Source of the DNA: UBA9659 sp965208605
Lineage (GTDB): Bacteria > Pseudomonadota > Gammaproteobacteria > Pseudomonadales > Azotimanducaceae
Direction: 5' to 3'
Length of the DNA: 64,000 nt
Assembly (NCBI GenBank): GCA_965208605.1
Contig: OZ242345.1
Coordinates: 1,116,001 to 1,180,000 of the forward strand
Below are positions 18,301 to 33,300 of the stretch, piece by piece. The notes under the pieces are model-generated. The model did no database searches. It was given only the letters and a program-made list of their open reading frames with translations, and was not told the DNA's origin. Both the position numbers and the translations under genes were made by a program. The first letter of the stretch is position 1. Each line of letters opens with the position of its first letter.

Positions 18301-21300
18301 TCGGTCGGTGCGCTGGTGATGCTCTTTTCGTTGTCGTCGAAGGCATCGGTGTAAGTGGCAACCACTTGAATGGGCTTGCCGAAATCTGCTACCGCCAGGA
18401 TGTAGGTGCTTTCGGTGGCACCGCCGATGTCGGAGTCGTCGTCCGCGCTTTGCCATTGCCAGGTGGTGCCAGTAACCCCGCCATCCGGATCGGTTACTGT
18501 GCCCGCAGTCAAGGTCTGCCCGACCTGCGCGGTGCCGGTGATGGCGCCGATGGCACCCGGCTCATCCACATTGGTAACCGTAACCGTGATATTAAGTGTG
18601 CTGCTCATATTCGGCTCGCCGTTATCGGTGGCGGTAACGGTGACTTGATATTCGTTGTTGGTGTCAGTGTCCTGCGCGTCTTCAAAGTCCGGCGGAGCGT
18701 TGAAAGTCAATGCGCCGCTTGTGGCACCAATGGACAGTTGGTCCGCATCCGTGCCACCGAGCGACCAGGTAATGGCGTTGCTCTCGGCATCAGTCGCGGT
18801 GTAGGTCGCCACCGACCCGGCACCGTTCTCGGCATAATCCACCGCCGCCCTGCCCTGGATGCTCGGCGCGGTGTTGGGAACGGGGTTCACGGTGACGGTG
18901 CGTTCCACCTGCATGGCTTCATTACCGGCGGCATCGGTTGCGTCATAGGTAAGCGTGTAGGTGCCGGCGGCTTGGGTGTCCACTGTAGCACCACCGGTAA
19001 CGACATCCACGCTGGCATCCAGATTATCCGTGGCACTAGCGCCCTGCTCGGTATAGGTGTCGCCCACGGTCAGGGTGACGTCGCCCCCATTCAAGTCGAT
19101 GACCGGCGCGGTCACATCAATTCGAATAGTGCTGTCAGCCGCATCAGGGTCAAGCGCATTGGCGGGATTACCGGCGGCGGTCATTGCGCCGATGTCATAA
19201 CTCGCCACCATGCCATCGCTTCCCGCAACCTGCGCCGCGACCACGGTATAGGTCGCGGTGTAACTGTTTCCAGTGCCTTTGGTCGCCGTGACGTTCTGCC
19301 CGGCGATGGTCACGCTTGGGTCGCTTGTCAATGGCAGATTGACGGTGAAGGTCAGGCTCAGAATGTCGCCGTCTCTGGCGTAATTTCCAGAGTTACTGCT
19401 CGTCAGTTCAGGTCCTGCGCTAATGGCAAGTACCGGTTGCACGATGACGGTGCGGGTTACCCTATCGGCTTCATTACCGGCGACATCGGAGACATCGTAG
19501 GTGATGGTGTAGTCCCCGGCGGTGTCCGTGTTCACCGTGCCGGTGGCGGTAATCCGGGCGGTGAGCGCAACGTTATCATCCACATTATCCGTGGCGGTGG
19601 CTTGCTCCGTATAGGTGTCGCCCACAATCAGGGTGATAGTCGCTGCACCATTCAGGCTGATGACCGGTGGGGTGCGGTCCACAGTAACCGCGCCGAGGTT
19701 GGCGGCGGCGGAGTCAGTGCCCAATAGGGTCTGCACGACCTGCACCTCGGTAGCGGCATACTCGCCTTGCGTCAGGGTGAAACTGCTGCCGATGGCGGGG
19801 GTGAAAGTGCTGCCGCCATTGATGGTGTATTTCCAGGTGGCATCGGTTACCACACCCGTCACATTTACCTGACCATTGCTGGTGATGCCATCGCTTGGAT
19901 CAACACCGGTGTCCACAGCCAAAGCGATGCTCGGTGCGTCGGGCGCGTCCGCGGCTACCACGGTGTCGGTCGGTGCGCTGGTGATGCTCTTTTCGTTGTC
20001 GTCGAAGGCATCGGTGTAAGTGGCGACCACTTGAATGGGCTTGCCGAAATCTGCTACCGCCAGGATGTAGGTGCTTTCGGTGGCACCGCCGATGTCGGAG
20101 TCGTCGTCCGCGCTTTGCCATTGCCAGGTGGTGCCAGTAACCCCGCCGTCCGGGTCGGTTACTATGCCAGCAGTCAAGGTCTGCCCGACCTGCGCGGTGC
20201 CGCTGATGACGTCGATGGCTCCATCTTCATCCACATTGGTAATCGTAACCGTGACATTAAGTGTGCTACTCATATTCGGCTCGCCGTTATCGGTGGCGGT
20301 AACGGTGACTTGATATTTGTTGTTGGTGTCAGTGTCCTGCGCGTCTTCAAAGTTCGGTGGAGCGTTGAAAGTCAATACGCCGCTTGTGGCACCAATGGAC
20401 AGTTGGTCCGCATCCGTGCCACCGAGCGACCAGGTAATGGCGTTGCTCTCGGCATCAGTCGCGGTGTAGGTCGTCACTATTGTGGTTATGGGCTCGTTCT
20501 CGGCATAATTCACCGCCGCCCTGCCCTGGATGCTCGGCGCGGTGTTGTCAGCGCGAGTCACGCTGACGGTATAGGTTTTCATAGCAGTGCCGTCTTCGGC
20601 GGTAACGACAATCGCGATGGCGTTTTCGCCGACAGTCAAGTCAATCGCTGCACTGGCTTCGCCACTGGTAACCGTTTCGCCAGCAACGGTTACAGTTGCG
20701 CCAGCGTCAGCCGTGGTCGGCGTGACCGTGGTGCTTGCCACATCATTCACCACAACGTTGACGGCGTAACTTATCGTGCCAGCAGCAAAGGTGGGCGACA
20801 GGGTGCCAGCCGAGAGAGTCAAAGATGACAAGTTCGCATCCGTGGATGCGGGCGCGGGATTCACGGTGACCATGCGGAGCACCGGCGTGGCCGCATTAGT
20901 GGCGGTGTCGGACACCGTGTAGGTGATGCTGTATGTACCGGCGGTGCCCGTGTCCACTGTGCTGGCGGCGGCGATTTGTGTCGTTAGTTCGTCGTTATCG
21001 TCCACTGCGTCGGTGGCGGTGGCACCGGGGTCATTGTAAACACTGCCGAATTCAACGGTTTGAGGGTTGTCGCCGAGCAGGACGATGACCGGCTTGGTGG
21101 TGTCGGTAATGGTGATGGTCTGCTCGACGCTGTTGGAGTTGTCGCTAGCATCAGTTGCGGTCCAAGTGATGGTATGTTTGCCGACGACAAACTCATTGCC
21201 CGCTGGGGTGCGGGTGATCGCTGGCATGGGATCCATATTATCGGTGGCGGTTGCCTGACCCACCCTCACCGTCGTACGAGGACTTGTGGCTTCCACCACC

Positions 21301-24300
21301 ACATCGCTCGGTGCAATGATAGTCGGCGGCACCTTGTCAATGACAATCTGGGCAGCGCCCAAGGTAACGGTACGGGTAACTGTGATGGCGTCGTTACCAG
21401 CAGCGTCGGTGACGTCATAGGTGATGTGGTAAATGCCGGCCAGGTTGGTGTCCACTGTACCGGCAATGACAATTTTATCGGTGAGCTGTATGTCATCATC
21501 CACGGCATCGGTGGCTGTCGCCTGCAGTTCCGTATAACTACCGCCAAACTCCACTCGCACCTCGGGCAGACCGTTCAGGGCGATAACCGGCTTGGTGGTG
21601 TCCACAACCGTGACCACCTGGGTATCCATCATTTCATTGGTCGATTTATCGGTTGCCGTCCAGGTGATGGTGGTCGGACCCAGCGGGAAAACCGGCGGCG
21701 CGTCGTCGGTAATCATGGCCTCGCGGTCGCTGGAAGTCGCGGTGCCGTAGTGGGTGCGGCCAAGCGGCGTCAGGGTATCTGTTGCCTCAAAGGTTATGTC
21801 CGCCGGCGCGATAATGTCTGGTGCCGCGGTGTCGGTGACGGTGACTATGCGGAGCACCGGCGTGGCAGCATTAGTGGCGGTGTCGGAGACCGTGTAGGTG
21901 ACGGTGTAGTCGCCGGCCGTGCCCGTGTCCACCGTGCTGACGGCGTGAATCTTCTCGGTGAGTTTGATGTCATCATCCACCAGATCGGTCGCGGTGGCGT
22001 CAGGGTCAGTGTAAGTACTGCCGAATTCAACGGTTTGGGGATTGTCGCCGAGCAGGGCGATGCTCGGCTTGGTGGTGTCGGTAATGGTGATGGTCTGCTC
22101 GGCGGTGATGATGTTGCCGTTATCATCGTCCGCCGTCCAAATGATTTTATGTACGCCGACTGCAAACTCATTGCCCTCTGGGCTGCGGGTGATGCTCACC
22201 GGGTCGGCGACCAAATCCGTAGCGGTGGCTTGACCTACGGTGACTGGCGTAGTCGGACCGGTGGCTTCCTTGGTGATATTCCTCGGCGCGGCGATGTCCG
22301 GTTTGGTGGTGTCCACAATCGTGACCACCTGGGTAGCCATCATTTCATTGGTCGATTTATCGGTTGCGGTCCAGGTGATGGTGGTCGGACCCAGCGGGAA
22401 AACCGGCGGTGCGTCGTCGGTGATGTCGGCCGTGTCATCGGTGGAAGTGGCGGTGCCGTAGTGGGTGCGGCCAAGCGGCGTCAGGGTATCTGTTGCCTCA
22501 AAGGTTATGTCCGCCGGCGGGCTAATGTCTGGTGCCGCGGTGTCGGTGACGGTGACCATGCGGAGCACCGGCGTGGCCGCATTAGTGGCATTGTCGGAGA
22601 CCGTGTAGGTGACGGTGTAGTCCCCGACCGTGCCCGTGTTCACCGTGCTGGCGGCGGCGATTTGTGTCGTCAGCACGTCGTTATCGTCCACTGCATCGGT
22701 GGCGGTGGCGCCGGGGTCATTGTAAATACTGCCGAATTCAACAGTTTGAGGGTTGTCGCCGAGCAGGACGATGACCGGCTTGGTGGTGTCAGTAATGGTG
22801 ATGGTTTGCGCGGCGGTGCTGATGTTGCCGTTGCCATCGTCTGCTTTCCAGGTGATGGTGTGGGTGCCGACTGCAAACGCATTGGCCTCTGGGGTGCGAG
22901 TGATGGTCACCGAAGCAGTGACCAAATCCGTCGCGGTTGCCAACCCCACGGTGACTGGCGTGGTCGGACCGGTGGCTTCCTTGGTGATATTCTCCGGCGC
23001 AGCGATGTCCGGTTTGGTGGTGTCCACAATCGTGACCACCTGGGTAGCCATCATTTCATTGGTCGATTTATCGGTTGCGGTCCAGGTGATGGTGGTCGGA
23101 CCCAGCGGGAAAACCGGCGGTGCGTCGTCGGTGATGTCGGCCGTGTCATCGGTGGAAGTCGCGATGCCGTAGTCGGCGCGGTCAAGCGGGGTCAAGGTAT
23201 CTGTTGCCTCAAAGGTTATGTCCGCCGGCGGGCTAATGTCTGGTGCCTCGGTGTCGGTGACGGTGACTATGCGGATCACCGGCGTGGCAGCATTAGTGGC
23301 GGTGTCGGAGACCGTGTAGGTGACGGTGTAATCCCCGACCGTGCCCGTGTCTACCGTGCTGGCGGCGGCGATTTGTGTCGTTAGTTCGTCGTTATCGTCC
23401 ACTGCGTCGGTGGCGGTGGCTCCGGGGTCATTGTAAATACTGCCGAATTCAACGGTTTGGGGATTGTCGCCGAGCAGGGCGATCACCGGCTTGGTGGTGT
23501 CGGTAATGGTAATGGTCTGCTCGGCGGTGATGATGTTGCCGTTGTCATCGTCTGCTTTCCAGGTGATGGTGTGGGTGCCGACTGCAAACTCATTGCCCTC
23601 TGGGGTGCGGGTGATGATCACCGGGTCGGTGACCAAATCCGTCGCGGTTGCTTGACCTACGGTGACTGGCGTGGTCGGACCGGTGGCTTCCTTGGTGATA
23701 TTCTCCGGCGCAGTGATGTCCGGTTTGGTGGTGTCGGTGATGGTGATGGTCTGCGCGGCGATGCTGAACAGAGTATTGGTATCAGTCGCGCGCCAGGTGA
23801 TGGGTGTATCGCCCAGCGGGAAAGCCAGCGGCGCGTCGTCGGTAATCATGGCCTCGCGGTCGGTGGAAGTCGCGGTGCCGTAGTGGGTGCGGCCAAGCGA
23901 CGTCAAGGTATCTGTTGCCTCAAAGGTTATGTCCGCCGGCGGGCTGATGTCTGGTGCCGCGGTGTCGGTGACGGTGACCATGCGGATCACCGGCGTGGCC
24001 GCATTAGTGGCCTTGTCGGACACCGTGTAGGTGACGGTGTAGTCGCCGACCGTGCCCGTGTCCACCGTGCTGGCGGCGGCGATTTGTGTCGTTAGTTCGT
24101 CGTTATCGTCCACTGCGTCGGTGGCGGTGGCGCCGGGGTCATTGTAAATACTGCCGAATTCAACGGTTTGAGGATTGTCGCCGAGCAGGGCGATCACCGG
24201 CTTGGTGGTGTCCACAACCGTGACCACCTGGGTTGCGATCATTTCATTGGTCGCGGGATCGGTTGCGGTCCAGGTGATGGTGGTCGCGCCAACCGAGAAC

Positions 24301-27300
24301 ATCTCGGGCGCGTCGTCGCTGATGTCGGCCGTGTCATCGGTGGAAGTCGCGATGCCGTAGTGGGTGCGGCCAAGCGGCGTCAGGGTATCTGTTGCCTCAA
24401 AGGTCATGGCAAGCGGCGCGGTGATGTCTGGTATCACAGTGTCGGTCACCATGACCATGCGGGTTACCCTATCAGCCGCGTTACCCTCGGCGTCGGTGAC
24501 ATCGTAGGTGACCGCATAGGTGCCGATCAGATCAACGTCCACCGCGTTCGCATCAATGACAATCCTTCGCGTTAGTTCGGTGTTGTCATCCACAGCATCG
24601 GTAGCAGTTGCGCCGTGTTCGGTGTAAGCACTGCCGAGTTCAACCGTGTTGCTGTCTGCGTTGTCGTTGGTCAGGGTAATGACCGGCTTGGTGGTGTCAG
24701 TAATGGTGATGGTCTGCTCGGCGGTGCTGAACAGGCTATTGGTATCGGTTGCGCGCCAGGTGATGGGTGTGTCACCCAGCGGGAAAGCATCGGGCGCGTC
24801 GTCGGTGATGTCGGCATTGCCATCGGTGGAAGTGGCGGTGCCGTAGTGGGTGCGGCCAAGCGGCGTCAAGGTATCTGTTGCCTCAAGGGTTATGTCCGCC
24901 GGCGCGATGATGTCTGGTGCCTCGGTGTCGGTGACGGTGACCATGCGGGTTACCGGCGTGGCAACATTAGTGGCGGTGTCGGAGACCGTGTAGGTGACGG
25001 TGTAGTCGCCGACCGTGCCCGTGTTCACCGTGTTCGCATCAGCGACAATCCGTGCCGTCAGTTTAATGTCATCGTCCACTTCATCGGTCGCAGTCGCATT
25101 TAGTTCCGTATAAGCCGTGCCGAATTCAACGGTTTGGGGATTGTCGCCGAGCAGGACGATAACCGGTGGCGTGGTGTCAGTAATGGTGATGGTCTGCTCG
25201 GCGGTGATGATGTTGCCGTTGTCATCGTCTGCTTTCCAGGTGATGGTGTGGGTGCCGACTGCAAACGCATCGTCCGTTGGGCTGCGGGTGATGATCACCG
25301 GGTCGGTGACCAGATCCGTCGCGGTTGCCAACCCCACGGTGACTGGCGTGGTCGGACCGGTGGCTTCCTTGGTGATATTCCTCGGCGCGGCGATGTCCGG
25401 TGCGGTGGTATCAGTGATGGTGATGGTCTGCGCGGCGGTGCTGAACAGAGTATTGGTATCGGTTGCGGTCCAGGTGATGGTATGGACGCCGACCGAGAAA
25501 ACCGGCGGCGCGTCGTCGGTAATCATGGCCTCGCGGTCGGTGGAAGTCGCGGTGCCGTAGTGGGTGCGGCCAAGCGGCGTCAAGGTATCTGTTGCCTCAA
25601 GGGTTATGTCCGCCGGCGCAGTGATGGTTGGTGCGGCGGTGTCGGTGACGGTGACCATGCGGAGCACCGGCGTGGCAGCATTAGTGGCCTTGTCGGACAC
25701 CGTGTAGGTGACGGTGTAGTCGCCGACCGTGCCCGTGTCCACTGTGCTGACGGCGGCGATTTGTGTCGTTAGTTCGTCGTTATCGTCCACTGCGTCGGTG
25801 GCGGTGGCACCGGGGTCATTGTAAATACTGCCGAATTCAACGGTTTGAGGATTGTCGCCGAGCAGGGCGATATCCGGTGGCGTGGTGTCCACAATCGTGA
25901 CCACCTGGGTCGCCATCATTTCATTGGTCGCGGGATCGGTTGCGGTCCAGGTGATGGTGGTCGCACCCAGCGGGAAAGCATCGGGCGCGTCGTCGGTAAT
26001 GTCGGCCGTGTCATCGCCGGAAGTGGCGGTGCCGTAGTCGGAGCGGCTAAGCGGGGTCAGGGTATCTGTTGCCTCAAAGGTCATGGCAAGCGGCGCGGTG
26101 ATGTCTGGTATCACAGTGTCGGTCACCATGACCATGCGGGTTACCCTATCAGCCGCGTTACCCTCGGCGTCGGTGACATCGTAGGTGACCGCATAGGTGC
26201 CGATCAGATCAACGTCCACCGCGTTCGCATCAATGACAATCCTTCGCGTTAGTTCGTCGTCATCGTCCACTTCATCGGTCGCAGTCGCATTTAGTTCCGT
26301 ATAAGTCGTGCCGAATTCAACGGTCTGGGGGTCGGCACCGAGCAGGGCGATCACCGGCTTGGTGGTGTCCACAATCGTGACCATCTGGGTCGCCATCATT
26401 TCATTGGTCGCGGGATCAGTTGCGGTCCAGGTGATGGTGGTCGCACCCAGCGGGAAAGCATCGGGCGCGTCGTCGGTAATGTCGGCCGTGTCATCGCCGG
26501 AAGTGGCGATGCCGTAGTCGGAGCGGTCAAGCGGGGTCAAGGTATCTGTTGCCTCAAAGGTTATGTCCGCCGGCGGGCTAATGTCTGGTGCCGCGGTGTC
26601 GGTGACGGTGACCATGCGGGTTACCGGCGTGGCAACATTAGTGGCCTTGTCGGACACCGTGTAGGTGACGGTGTAGTCGCCGACCGTGCCCGTGTCCACC
26701 GTGCTGGCGGCGGCGATTCGTATCGTCAGTTCGTCGTTATCGTCCACTGCGTCGGTGGCGGTGGCGCCGGGGTCATTGTAAATACTGCCGAATTCAACGG
26801 TTTGAGGGTTGTCGCCGAGCAGGACGATCACCGGTGGCGTGGTGTCAGTAATGGTGATGGTCTGCTCGGCGGTGATGATGTTGCCGTTGCCATCGTCTGC
26901 TTTCCAGGTGATGGTGTGGGTGCCGACTGCAAACTCATTGCCCTCTGGGGTGCGGGTGATGATCACCGGGTCGGTGACCAAATCCGTAGCGGTTGCCAAC
27001 CCCACGGTGACTGGCGTGGTCGGAGCGGTGGCTTCCTTGGTGATATTCCTCGGCGCGGCGATGTCCGGTGCGGTGGTATCGGTAATGGTGATGGTCTGCG
27101 CGGCGGTGCTGAACAGAGTATTGGTATCGGTTGCGGTCCAGGTGATGGTATGGACGCCGACCGAGAAAGCCAGCGGCGCGTCGTCGGTAATCATGGCCTC
27201 GCGGTCGGTGGAAGTCGCGGTGCCGTAGTGGGTGCGGCCAAGCGGCGTCAAGGTATCTGTTGCCTCAAAGGTTATGTCCGCCGGCGCAGTGATGGTTGGT

Positions 27301-30300
27301 GCGGCGGTGTCGGTGACGGTGACCATGCGGAGCACCGGCGTGGCCGCATTAGTGGCCTTGTCGGACACCGTGTAGGTGACGGTGTAGTCGCCGACCGTGC
27401 CCGTGTCCACCGTGCTGACGGCGGCGATTCGTATCGTCAGTTCGTCGTCATCATCCACTGCGTCGGTCGCGGTGGCTCCGGGGTCATTGTAAACACTGCC
27501 GAATTCAACGGTTTGGGGGTTGTCGCCGAGCAGGGCGATCACCGGCTTGGTGGTGTCGGTAATGGTAATGGTCTGCTCGGCGGTGATGATGTTGCCGTTA
27601 TCATCGTCCGCTTTCCAGGTGATGGTGTGGGTGCCGACTGCAAACTCATTGCCCTCTGGGGTGCGGGTGATGATTACCGGGTCGGCGACCAAATCCGTCG
27701 CGGTTGCCAACCCCACGGTGACTGGCGTGGTCGGACCCGTGGCTTCCTTGGTGATATTCTCCGGCGCAGTGATGTCCGGTTTGGTGGTGTCGGTAATGGT
27801 GATGGTCTGCGCGGCGGTGCTGAACAGAGTATTGGTATCAGTCGCGCGCCAGGTGATGGGTGTGTCGCCCAGCGGGAAAGCATCGGGCGCGTCGTCAGTA
27901 ATGTCGGCCGTGTCATCGCCGGAAGTGGCGGTGCCGTAGTCGGCGCGGTCAAGCGACGTCAGGGTATCTGTTGCCTCAAAGGTTATGTCCGCCGGCGGGC
28001 TAATGTCTGGTGCCGCGGTGTCGGTGACGGTGACCGTGCGGATCTCCGGCGTGGCAGCATTAGTGGCGGTGTCGGACACCGTGTAGGTGACGGTGTAGTC
28101 GCCGACCGTGCCCGTGTCCACCGCGTTCGCATCAGCGACAATCCGTGCCGTCAGTTTAATGTCATCGTCCACTTCATCGGTCGCAGTCGCATTTAGTTCC
28201 GTATAAGCCGTGCCGAATTCAACGGTTTGGGGATTGTCGCCGAGCAGGGCGATCACCGGTGGCGTGGTGTCGGTAATGGTGATGGTTTGCGCGGCGGTGA
28301 TGATGTTGCCGTTGTCATCGTCCGCTTTCCAGGTGATGGTATGGGTGCCGACCGTGAAGTCGTTGCCCGTTGGGGTGCGGGTGATAGTCACCGGGTCGGT
28401 GACCAGATCCGTAGCGGTTGCCAACCCCACGGTGACTGGCGTGGTCGGAGCGGTGGCTTCCTTGGTGATATTCCTCGGCGCAGTGATGTCCGGTTTGGTG
28501 GTATCAGTGATGGTGATGGTCTGCGCGGCGGTGCTGAACAGAGTATTGGTATCGGTTGCGGTCCAGGTGATGGTATGGACGCCGACCGAGAAAGCCAGCG
28601 GCGCGTCGTCGGTAATCATGGCCCCGCGGTCGGTGGAAGTCGCGGTGCCGTAGTGGGTGCGGCTAAGCGGGGTCAAGGTATCTGTTGCCTCAAAGGTTAT
28701 GTCCGCCGGCGCGATGATGTCTGGTGCTTCGGTGTCGGTGACGGTGACCATGCGGATTACCGGCGTGGCCGCATTAGTGGCGGTGTCGGACACCGTGTAG
28801 GTGATGGTGTAGTCGCCGACCGTGCCCGTGTCCACTGTGCTGGCGGCGGCGATTTGTGTCGTTAGTTCGTCGTTATCGTCCACTGCGTCGGTGGCGGTGG
28901 CGCCGGGGTCATTGTAAATACTGCCGAATTCAACGGTTTGGGGATTGTCGCCGAGCAGGGCGATAACCGGTTTGGTGGTGTCAGTAATGGTGATGGTTTG
29001 CGCGGCGGTGATGATGTTGCCGTTGTCATCGTCTGCTTTCCAAGTGATGGTGTGGGTGCCGACTGCAAACTCATTGCTCTCTGGAGTGCGGGTGATGATC
29101 ACCGGGTCGGTGACCAGATCTGTCGCGATTGCCAACCCCACGGTGACTGGCGTGGTCGGAGCGGTGGCTTCCTTGGTGATATTCTCCGGCGCGGCGATGT
29201 CCGGTTTGGTGGTGTCCACAATCGTGACCACCTGGGTCGCCATCATTTCATTGGTCGATTTATCGGTCGCCGTCCAGGTGATAGTGGTGTCGCCCAGCGG
29301 GAAAGCATCGGGCGCGTCGTCGGTAATGTCGGCCGTGTCATCGCCGGAAGTGGCGGTGCCGTAGTCGGAGCGGCTAAGCGGCGTCAGGGTATCTGTTGCC
29401 TCAAAGGTCATGGCAAGCGGCGCAGTAATGTCTGGTTCCATGGTGTCGGTGACCATGACCATGCGGGTTACCCGCTCGGCGGGGTTACCCTCGGTGTCGG
29501 AGACGTCGTAGGTGACCGGATAGGTGCCGAGCCGATTAACGTCCACCGCGCCCGCATTAATGGCAATCCTTCGCGTCAGTTCGGTGTTGTCATCCACAGC
29601 ATCGGTAGCAGTTGCGCCGTGTTCGGTGTAAGCACTGCCGAGTTCAACCGTGTTGCTGTCTGCGTTGTCGTTGGTCAGGGTAATGACCGGCTTGGTGGTA
29701 TCAGTAATGGTGATGGTCTGCTCGGCGGTGATGATGTTGCCGTTGTCATCGTCCGCCGTCCAAATGATTTTATGTACGCCGACTGCAAACTCATTGCCCT
29801 CTGGGCTACGGGTGATGATCACCGGGTCGGCGACCAGATCCGTCGCGATTGCCAACCCCACGGTGACTGGCGTGGTCGGACCGGTGGCTTCCTCGGTGAT
29901 ATTCCCCGGAGCAGTGATGTCCGGTTTGGTGGTGTCCACAATCGTGACCACCTGGGTATCCATCATTTCATTGGTCGATTTATCGGTCGCCGTCCAGGTG
30001 ATAGTGGTGTCGCCCAGCGGGAAAGCATCGGGCGCGTCGTCGGTAATGTCGGCCGTGTCATCGCCGGAAGTGGCGGTGCCGTAGTCGGAGCGGCTAAGCG
30101 GGGTCAGGGTATCTGTTGCCTCAAAGGTTATGTCCGCCGGCGCAGTAATGCTTGGTGCCGCGGTGTCGGTGACGGTGACCGTGCGGAGCACCGGCGTGGC
30201 CGCATTAGTGGCCTTGTCGGACACCGTGTAGGTGACGGTGTAGTCGCCGACCGTGCCCGTGTCCACCGCGTTCGCATCAGCGACAATCCGTGCCGTCAGT

Positions 30301-33300
30301 TTAATGTCATCGTCCACTTCATCGGTCGCAGTCGCATTTAGTTCCGTATAAGCCGTGCCGAATTCAACGGTTTGGGGATTGTCGCCGAGCAGGACGATAA
30401 CCGGTGGCGTGGTGTCGGTAATGGTGATGGTCTGCTCGGCGGTGATGATGTTGCCGTTGCCATCGTCTGCTTTCCAGGTGATGGTGTGGGTGCCGACGGC
30501 AAACTCATTGCCCTCTGGGGTGCGGGTGATGATTACCGGGTCGGCGACCAAATCCGTCGCGGTTGCCAACCCCACGGTGACTGGCGTGGTCGGACCCGTG
30601 GCTTCCTTGGTGATATTCTCCGGCGCAGTGATGTCCGGTTTGGTGGTGTCCACAATCGTGACCACCTGGGTATCCATCATTTCATTGGTCGATTTATCGG
30701 TTGCGGTCCAGGTGATAGTGGTGTCGCCCAGCGGGAAAGCATCGGGCGCGTCGTCAGTAATGTCGGCATTGCCATCGGTGGAAGTCGCGGTGCCGTAGTG
30801 GGTGCGGCCAAGCGGGGTCAGGGTATCTGTTGCCTCAAAGGTTATGTCCGCCGGCGGGCTGATGTCTGGTGCCTCGGTGTCGGTGACGGTGACCATGCGG
30901 ATCACCGGCGTGGCCGCATTAGTGGCGGTGTCGGAGACCGTGTAGGTGATGGTGTAGTCGCCGACCGTGCCCGTGTTCACCGTGCTGACGGCGGCGATTC
31001 GTATCGTCAGTTCGTCGTTATCGTCCACTGCGTCGGTGGCGGTGGCTCCGGGGTCATTGTAAATACTGCCGAATTCAATGGTCTGGGGGTCGGCACCGAG
31101 CAGGGCGATATCCGGTGGCGTGGTGTCCACAATCGTGACCACCTGGGTCGCGATCATTTCATTGGTCGCGGGATCGGTTGCGGTCCAGGTGATGGTGGTC
31201 GCACCCAGCGGGAAAGCATCGGGCGCGTCGTCGGTAATGTCGGCCGTGTCATCGCCGGAAGTGGCGATGCCGTAGTCGGAGCGGCTAAGCGGGGTCAGGG
31301 TATCTGTTGCCTCAAAGGTCATGGCAAGCGGCGCGGTGATGTCTGGTATCACAGTGTCGGTCACCATGACCATGCGGGTTACCCTATCAGCCGCGTTACC
31401 CTCGGCGTCGGTGACATCGTAGGTGACCGCATAGGTGCCGATCAGATCAACGTCCACCGCGCCCGCATTAATGGCAATCCTTCGCGTCAGTTCGGTGTTG
31501 TCATCCACAGCATCGGTAGCAGTTGCGCCGTGTTCGGTGTAAGCACTGCCGAGTTCAACCGTGTTGCTGTCTGCGTTGTCGTTGGTCAGGGTAATGACCG
31601 GCTTGGTGGTGTCGGTAATGGTGATGGTCTGCGCGGCGGTGCTGATGTTGCCGTTGCCATCGTCTGCTTTCCAGGTGATGGTGTGGGTGCCGACTGCAAA
31701 CGCATTGCCCTCTGGGGTGCGGGTGATGATCACCGGGTCGGTGACCAAATCCGTCGCGGTTGCCAACCCCACGGTGACTGGCGTGGTCGGACCGGTGGCT
31801 TCCTTGGTGATATTCCTCGGCGCGGCGATGTCCGGTTTGGTGGTATCAGTGATGGTGATGGTCTGCGCGGCGGTGCTGAACAGAGTATTGGTATCGGTCG
31901 CGCGCCAGGTGATGGGTGTGTCGCCCAGCGGGAAAGCATCGGGCGCGTCGTCGGTAATGTCGGCCGTGTCATCGGTGGATGTGGCGATGCCGTAGTCGGA
32001 GCGGTCAAGCGGCGTCAAGGTAGCGGTTGCCTCAGTGGTGTAGGCAGCCGGCGCGATGATGTCTGGTGCCGCGGTGTCGGTGACGGTGACCATGCGGAGC
32101 ACCGGCGTGGCCGCATTAGTGGCCTTGTCGGAGACCGTGTAGGTGACGGTGTAGTCCCCGACCGTGCCCGTGTCCACCGTGCTGACGGCGTGAATCTTCT
32201 CGGTGAGTTTGATGTCATCATCCACCAAATCGGTCGCGGTGGCGTCAGGGTCAGTGTAAGTACTGCCGAATTCAACGGTTTGAGGGTTGTCGCCGAGCAG
32301 GACGATGACCGGCTTGGTGGTGTCAGTAATGGTGATGGTCTGCTCGGCGGTGATGATGTTGCCGTTGCCATCGTCTGCTTTCCAGGTGATGGTGTGGGTG
32401 CCGACGGCAAACTCATTGCCCTCTGGGGCGCGGGTGATGATCACCGGGTCGGTGACCAAATCCGTCGCGGTTGCCAACCCCACGGTGACTGGCGTGGTCG
32501 GACCGGTGGCTTCCTTGGTGATATTCTCCGGCGCGGCGATGTCCGGTTTGGTGGTGTCCACAATCGTGACCACCTGGGTAGCCATCATTTCATTGGTCGA
32601 TTTATCGGTTGCGGTCCAGGTGATGGTGGTCGGACCCAGCGGGAAAACCGGCGGCGCGTCGTCGGTAATCATGGCATCGGAGTCGCTGGAGGTGGCGATG
32701 CCGTAGTCGGAGCGGCCAAGCGGCGTCAAGGTGGCGGTTGCCTCAGTGGTGTAGGCAGCCGGCGGGCTGATGCTTGGTGCTTCGGTGTCGGTGACGGTGA
32801 CCATGCGGAGCACCGGCGTGGCCGCATTAGTGGCCTTGTCGGACACCGTGTAGGTGACGGTGTAGTCGCCGACCGTGTCCGTGTCCACCGTGCTGGCGGC
32901 GGCGATTTGTGTCGTTAGTTCGTCGTTATCGTCCACTGCGTCGGTGGCGGTGGCGCCGGGGTCGGTATAAACACTGCCGAATTCAACGGTTTGAGGATTG
33001 TCGCCGAGCAGGGCGATCACCGGCTTGGTGGTGTCCACAATCGTGACCACCTGGGTCGCGCGATCTTCATTGTTCGATTTATCGGTCGCCGTCCAGGTGA
33101 TGGTGGTCGGACCCAGCGGGAAAGCATCGGGCGCGTCGTCGGTGATGTCGGCATTGCCATCGGTGGAGGTGGCGATGCCGTAGTGGGTGCGGCCAAGCGG
33201 CGTCAGGGTGGCGGTTGCTTCGGTGGTGTAGGCAGCCGGCGCGGTGATGTCTGGTGCCGCGGTGTCGGTGACGGTGACTATGCGGATCACCGGCGTGGCA

